DNA of 64,000 nucleotides, taken from assembly GCA_013036995.1 (NCBI GenBank), contig JAAOXG010000039.1:186001-250000 (forward strand), written 5' to 3'. A program made the position numbers and the translations under genes. The stretch's first letter is position 1; the number at the start of each line of letters is the position of its first letter. Shown here piece by piece: positions 59,827 to 64,000 of the stretch. The stretch comes from Lacrimispora defluvii (GTDB taxonomy: Bacteria; Bacillota; Clostridia; Lachnospirales; Lachnospiraceae). The notes under the pieces were generated by a model. It made no database searches and was not told the origin of the DNA. It saw nothing but the letters and a program-made list of their open reading frames with translations.

Positions 59827-61251
59827 CTAGGGAAGAGCTGGTATCATGATGCTGCACGCTCCTTCTTCACCGTTTAAAGATCCGGTAAATTCGTAAACAG
59901 GCTGATAATAACCTTTGCTGTCGTACATATAACGCATTTGCATCCCGGTTATTTGAATCTTATCTCCTGATACATACGGCCTATAGGAGTCAAATTCCCC
60001 GTTCATAACTTTTTTATAAGCTTCCATGGGAGATATGGTTTGAACCTGTCGGACATATTTGTTTTCAGTCAACCCGTAGTGTAACATGGAAATTTTACCG
60101 GATGCCCTGACATCTACCATGACCATACCATTCAGAAAATCCTTCTTCATACGAGTAGGATCAACTGCAGAAGCATCCCATCTGAATGTACCGTTTTGAT
60201 CACACTCCAGTATCGCATTTGCAGGAATGAATGAGTTCTCTTTTAACATTTTTTCAATTTTGTTTCTGGTATCCGCGTCAGTGGCTTTACTATCAATATC
60301 AGCTGGTTCATCATCGCTTAACCACCATGTTCCGTCGCCTTTGAAATAAATCAGCGATGATGTCACATTATCGTCTCCTAAAAACTCATATTGTTTGTTT
60401 TCTCCGTTGTTACCAATTCTGTGAATTTGTGGCAGATTGATTGTACGTTGCAGTACCGATATGATGTTAAAAGCTCGTTTAGGTTGATCTGCATTTACAT
60501 TATAAAATATTGGAACCTCGGATCTATTCTTGGTAAGATCCACCTCACATGAAATCGATACACCAGATATATCAGTACCTTCTGACGGGCGTATGCTCAT
60601 ATTTCCAAATTCCTGTAAATTATACACCAGAATCGCACCCCCGAATAAACAAACATAAAACATTGGAATAATAGCGGCCTTTATCATTGTAGACTTCCTG
60701 AACTTCTTTTCATTTTTAAAATCCAGAAATATCTTGATTATCAGATAACCGGCTATTGCACCTATTATATTGTGAACAAGATCATCCAATTCAAAAATGC
60801 CTCTGTGCGATATCAATTGAAAGACTTCAATAAACATCGTATAGATCATGGCTGAAAACAGTACTGCTTTCCATGTGCGGAATTTGAGACTAATTAAGGG
60901 TAGCAAGAACCCCAGCGGAATAAGCATGGCTATGTTGTAGACAAGCAGCAAAAATGATGTTGATGACCAGCTGTTCCATACATCAAGATAGCCGCTGATT
61001 AAATTCAGATTAATTTGTCCGCTGTAATTTCCACCTCTGCTTAGCGTCGTTATTACAAATACCAAAAATAAATAACCCAGCAAAAGAATGGCAAGAATGA
61101 AGCGTGGCCATGATATTTTTCTCTTTCCCAGCAGTAGCTTTTGATAAAATAATTTATAACAAATCAGGAAAAGCGTCAGGCACGCTGTCATAAACAATAT
61201 AACCGGAACCGTCCATTTGATAAGCATATTAAAAATATCGTGTACACCCAT
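59827..61251 (-). CDS. VanZ-domain membrane protein with large C-terminal domain
   Basis: The start is ATG 61251 (MGVHDIFNMLIKWTVPVILF) behind GAGGAATG; an ATG 20 codons upstream overlaps the FtsX-type gene by 14 bp. A 474-residue protein: five helices holding a VanZ-like domain (NLNLISGYLDVWNS, NIAMLIPLGFLLPLI, EVFQLISHRGIFELDDLVHN), one more helix, then about 260 extracytoplasmic residues with DNVTSSLIYFKGDGTWWLSD and an end (GYYQPVYEFTG) resembling YycI/YcnI-like folds. It is co-transcribed with a MacB/FtsX-type ABC transporter. Role unknown, perhaps envelope protection. Confidence 0.75.
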   Translation of the reverse strand: MGVHDIFNMLIKWTVPVILFMTACLTLFLICYKLFYQKLLLGKRKISWPRFILAILLLGYLFLVFVITTLSRGGNYSGQINLNLISGYLDVWNSWSSTSFLLLVYNIAMLIPLGFLLPLISLKFRTWKAVLFSAMIYTMFIEVFQLISHRGIFELDDLVHNIIGAIAGYLIIKIFLDFKNEKKFRKSTMIKAAIIPMFYVCLFGGAILVYNLQEFGNMSIRPSEGTDISGVSISCEVDLTKNRSEVPIFYNVNADQPKRAFNIISVLQRTINLPQIHRIGNNGENKQYEFLGDDNVTSSLIYFKGDGTWWLSDDEPADIDSKATDADTRNKIEKMLKENSFIPANAILECDQNGTFRWDASAVDPTRMKKDFLNGMVMVDVRASGKISMLHYGLTENKYVRQVQTISPMEAYKKVMNGEFDSYRPYVSGDKIQITGMQMRYMYDSKGYYQPVYEFTGSLNGEEGACSIMIPALP

Positions 61252-61297
61252 AAAAGTTTCATTCCTCTCTATGTGCTCATGGCACAAAAACGTAATT

Positions 61298-63871
61298 TTA
61301 GATGTTCTCATTTTTCAGCGTATCAACTATATTTTGCTGACTCGCTTTTCGGCAGGAATATAATATAGCAATTCCTATTAATGCAAAAACACCGATTAAG
61401 ACGGCTAAAATACTGTACCACGGTAATATAAATTCAAAATCGAAATCTCGGACTATCATCTTATATAAAAGAAATATGACACAAAAGCTTATTGGTAAGC
61501 CATAGGCAGCAGCTTTAATTCCGTAAAACAGACCTTCATACCGGATCATGCGCCGAAATCCGGCAGGCGTAATGCCATATGTTTTCAGCATGGCGAACTC
61601 CCGTTGCCGCAGATCCATCCCGGTGGCAATGGTGTTGATAATGTTTGCTGCAGAGATGATTCCAATAAGAGCAACAAAGCCATAAAGAAAAATTGAAACA
61701 ATAATTGCCATCTCCAACTCCCGTTGACGATCCGCAGCTGAATTGGTGATAAAGGTATGAATACCGTTATATCGGTTTGCGATTTCTCCAATTTCCTTTT
61801 CCAGAGCTGCTGCATCTACTGCAGTAAACTGCACGGCATTCTGAATTAAGTAGGGATCGTTTTTTGCATCTGTCATTGTTCTTATTCTTTCCATCGTTGA
61901 TTCAGACACGACGATGTAAACCTGCGTAACATTTTCTTCATAGCGTAGCATAAAAGGCGGTAATTCGTTTGTCACGGCTGAAATTTGAATGCTGCCATGA
62001 CATTTTTTTCCATCCGAAAGAGGCACATCAAAAGCCAGCAATTTCCCTGCTGTAGCTGTCAATTGCGTGATTTCAGTAAAATTGTGCTTTTCCTTTAGTA
62101 TAAAGCGATTGACCAAGATACCCTGTGGTGTATTTCCGTCTATTTTCCCGGCATCTAATCTTGCTGCAGCTAGATAATTCTTATATGCAACATCATCTAA
62201 TGCTACCAGGTTGAGACCCATGGCGTAAAATCCTTCAGATTTAGCATATCGGTTTCGGATATCATCGCTTATCTCGTCATCAGAAAATTTCAGCCCGGCA
62301 GTCAACGTTTTCGTTGAAATAGCTGACCCGGCATTTTGAGCCTTCATCAGATCATTCATGCAACGGTTCGTTTGGTCTAGATCGTTTCCCTCTACGGAAA
62401 CTACCATGTCATAGGGGATTGGCGCCTGAGCCATTTTATAGGATTCCTTCATATACAAAGTTAGAGCTGATGCTGACAGAAACATTACAATGCTGATCAC
62501 CAGAGAAAAAACTGTGGTCAAATAACGTTGTTTATTTCTTTTGATATTTTTCAGTCCCAGCTCTGCTTCAAAACCGAACAATCTCCGTGTTAGAATAGAT
62601 GTTCGAATATTTTTTGACTTAATTTCAATATCCTGCGTCTGCCGGATTGCATCAATGGGGGTAATTCTGGAGGCCTTTTTTGCAGGCAGCCATGCTGACC
62701 CCAGTAAGATTATCGCTGCGAAAATTACGGCTCCTGCCAAACTGGCCGGAACAATAACCAGTTTCAAAGGTGCATGAACGGCATATGCATTCTGAAGTAT
62801 CGGTGTAATTAACTTAAATGTAAGAGCGATCCCCGCATATCCTATCACTAACCCAAGAGGTATGGCAATGATTCCAATAACCATGGCTTCAAACAGAACT
62901 GAGAACTGCTTTTGCTGCTTTGTCGCTCCCACACTGGCCATCATTCCCAGTGCGCGTTTGCGTTCGGAGAGAGAAATTGCAAATGCATTATAAATTAATG
63001 CCGCCGAGCCTATCAAAATGACAATACCAACCAGCAGTGTGGCAAGCACCAGAGTTGTCATGAATCGGGAATCATCGGAGATTCCTGTATATAAAAGCAA
63101 AGATGTATTATAATCCGGTACATTTTCGGCATCTTCCGCTATTTTTTGGCTGACCTGATAGATGGTTGAATCCATTCTTTTGAAATTGACTTTAACGCTA
63201 TAGCTTTGCCCCGGGATAATGCCTGCATCAGACAAGCCACTCAATGCACAGTAACCGGCAGCCGCTTTGCTTTCCTGTTCGGGTGCCTCAATAATTGCAG
63301 TAATTACAAACTTTTGTTTTCCTGTTTCTTTAAAGACCTCATTGGAGGTAAACGATGTCCTCGCATCATATATTTCATTTTGCTGACTATTACTTTCCCT
63401 GACGCCGACAGAAAGTGTTACAGAATCTCCAACCTTATATGCCATGCCACCGATAGTAAAAGCCTGTGATGAGATAGCCAATTCTGACTCGTTTTCCGGC
63501 AGCCTGCCCTCCAGTACATGAACCGCCATCAAATCAAAGTTGCTGTGTTGAGTAATATACAGGTAAGGGCGGTTCGGATTCTGTGAATTGGGAAGCCTTG
63601 CGAATCCAAGTTCATGACTGACACTGGTCTGTTTTAATTCAGGAGCATCCGATATGGTGTGAACCTTAGATCCATCAACATTCTGAAAGGCTGCCTGCCA
63701 GTTTCCTGTGTAACTGATGATGCTTCGCTGCATCATATCCATAAAAGAAACACCAATTGACAACGTTGCAGCAATCATGGCTACGGAAATGATTACACCG
63801 GCAATTGTAATTCTTGTACGGCTCTTATTCTTCTGCATATATCGTAGTGTTAATTGATTTACAATATTCAT
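61298..63871 (-). CDS. FtsX-like ABC transporter permease (MacB type)
   Basis: An 857-residue membrane protein of the large FtsX permease group with an N-terminal helix (RTRITIAGVIISVAMIAATL), a long extracytoplasmic domain, three helices around 275-385, a fourth helix (YLTTVFSLVISIVMFLSAS), a second extracytoplasmic domain and three C-terminal helices (YGFVALIGIISAANIINTIA). Typical FtsX motifs SVGATKQQKQFSVLFEAMVI and LKTYGITPAGFRRMIRYEG are present. It shares an ATGA overlap with the ATPase gene at 63868. Such transporters export peptides or sense antimicrobial agents. Confidence 0.9.
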   Translation of the reverse strand: MNIVNQLTLRYMQKNKSRTRITIAGVIISVAMIAATLSIGVSFMDMMQRSIISYTGNWQAAFQNVDGSKVHTISDAPELKQTSVSHELGFARLPNSQNPNRPYLYITQHSNFDLMAVHVLEGRLPENESELAISSQAFTIGGMAYKVGDSVTLSVGVRESNSQQNEIYDARTSFTSNEVFKETGKQKFVITAIIEAPEQESKAAAGYCALSGLSDAGIIPGQSYSVKVNFKRMDSTIYQVSQKIAEDAENVPDYNTSLLLYTGISDDSRFMTTLVLATLLVGIVILIGSAALIYNAFAISLSERKRALGMMASVGATKQQKQFSVLFEAMVIGIIAIPLGLVIGYAGIALTFKLITPILQNAYAVHAPLKLVIVPASLAGAVIFAAIILLGSAWLPAKKASRITPIDAIRQTQDIEIKSKNIRTSILTRRLFGFEAELGLKNIKRNKQRYLTTVFSLVISIVMFLSASALTLYMKESYKMAQAPIPYDMVVSVEGNDLDQTNRCMNDLMKAQNAGSAISTKTLTAGLKFSDDEISDDIRNRYAKSEGFYAMGLNLVALDDVAYKNYLAAARLDAGKIDGNTPQGILVNRFILKEKHNFTEITQLTATAGKLLAFDVPLSDGKKCHGSIQISAVTNELPPFMLRYEENVTQVYIVVSESTMERIRTMTDAKNDPYLIQNAVQFTAVDAAALEKEIGEIANRYNGIHTFITNSAADRQRELEMAIIVSIFLYGFVALIGIISAANIINTIATGMDLRQREFAMLKTYGITPAGFRRMIRYEGLFYGIKAAAYGLPISFCVIFLLYKMIVRDFDFEFILPWYSILAVLIGVFALIGIAILYSCRKASQQNIVDTLKNENI

Positions 63872-64000
63872 CTGCGTATCACCTCATCACTGAAAATCTT
63901 ACCATCCTGGATTGAAATGATCCGATCTGCCTGTAAAGCAATTCTCTCATCATGGGTGATCACAATCAGGGTTTGGCGTAATGCTTGGTGAAACTGCTTT
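63868..64000 (-). CDS. ABC transporter ATPase, C-terminal fragment (cut by window)
   Basis: The last 44 codons are visible: QTLIVITHDERIALQADRII carries the H-loop His, followed by the strand ISIQDGKIFSD and the tail EVIRR. This matches MacB/LolD-type ATPases and pairs with the FtsX-type permease it overlaps by 4 bp. Walker motifs are beyond the right edge. Confidence 0.85.
   Translation of the reverse strand, partial: KQFHQALRQTLIVITHDERIALQADRIISIQDGKIFSDEVIRR

Overview
The window reads as chromosomal DNA of a low-GC Gram-positive anaerobe, most likely a Clostridia member near Lachnospiraceae. This is inferred from AGGAGG-type ribosome binding sites, AT-rich intergenic DNA, lipobox lipoproteins, BlaI/BlaR and VanS-type systems, ECF-type metal uptake and family resemblances; no rRNA, tRNA, CRISPR array, transposase or phage module was seen. 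The window cuts two genes: an ABC exporter subunit at the left end and an ABC ATPase at the right end.

Layout. 1-1207: MarR regulator with a multidrug-type ABC exporter subunit. 1297-6967: PucR-type regulator, two ABC half-transporters and a frameshifted lipoprotein in one run. 7251-11609: iron alcohol dehydrogenase, Fe-S flavin ene-reductase and a frameshifted MFS carrier, a likely anaerobic redox operon. 11771-17940: papain-like protein, two xylan-degrading enzymes without signal peptides, and a muramidase. 18027-21259: CbiM/CbiQ/CbiO nickel/cobalt ECF transporter (CbiQ frameshifted at an A8 tract) plus a lipoprotein. 21364-28595: YcxB-like protein, nitroreductase, stand-alone RsmH paralogue, a striking Cys/Pro-repeat surface protein, an AraC-methyltransferase fusion, a DEAD-box helicase and a 53-residue gene in front of it. 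28754-33886: MocR regulator with a divergent flavin-fold protein, MFS carrier, double GNAT, DUF2085 and zinc-ribbon membrane proteins. 34269-36316: BlaI/BlaR1-like pair. 36400-41735: membrane protein, then an operon of secreted FG-GAP-like protein, response regulator, kinase and an unknown exported protein. 41912-44529: VIT/VWA protein with its own exosortase. 44795-50492: a small-molecule catabolic operon (truncated amidohydrolase, two 6-oxocamphor-hydrolase-like crotonases, M20 hydrolase) facing a divergent regulator of unusual type. 50573-54131: two-component system divergent from a two-gene ABC transporter. 54228-59620: hydroxyacid dehydrogenase, a three-gene regulatory island with a shared operator, a formate/nitrite-type channel with an alpha/beta hydrolase, and a GNAT. 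59827-64000: MacB/FtsX-type ABC transporter with a VanZ-domain protein.

The most notable points are: (i) a compact one-substrate exosortase module in a Gram-positive context; (ii) three copies of a GTGTATGG-N3-CCATACAC operator placed inside promoter spacers, one of which appears to drive a leaderless MarR mRNA; (iii) the crotonase operon, whose consensus promoter lies between two near-identical 26-bp repeats exactly 60 bp apart; (iv) xylanases that begin at the mature-protein position; and (v) three genes broken by apparent single-base indels plus one deletion that has beheaded two divergent genes. The indels could be real decay or base-calling errors and need read-level checking.
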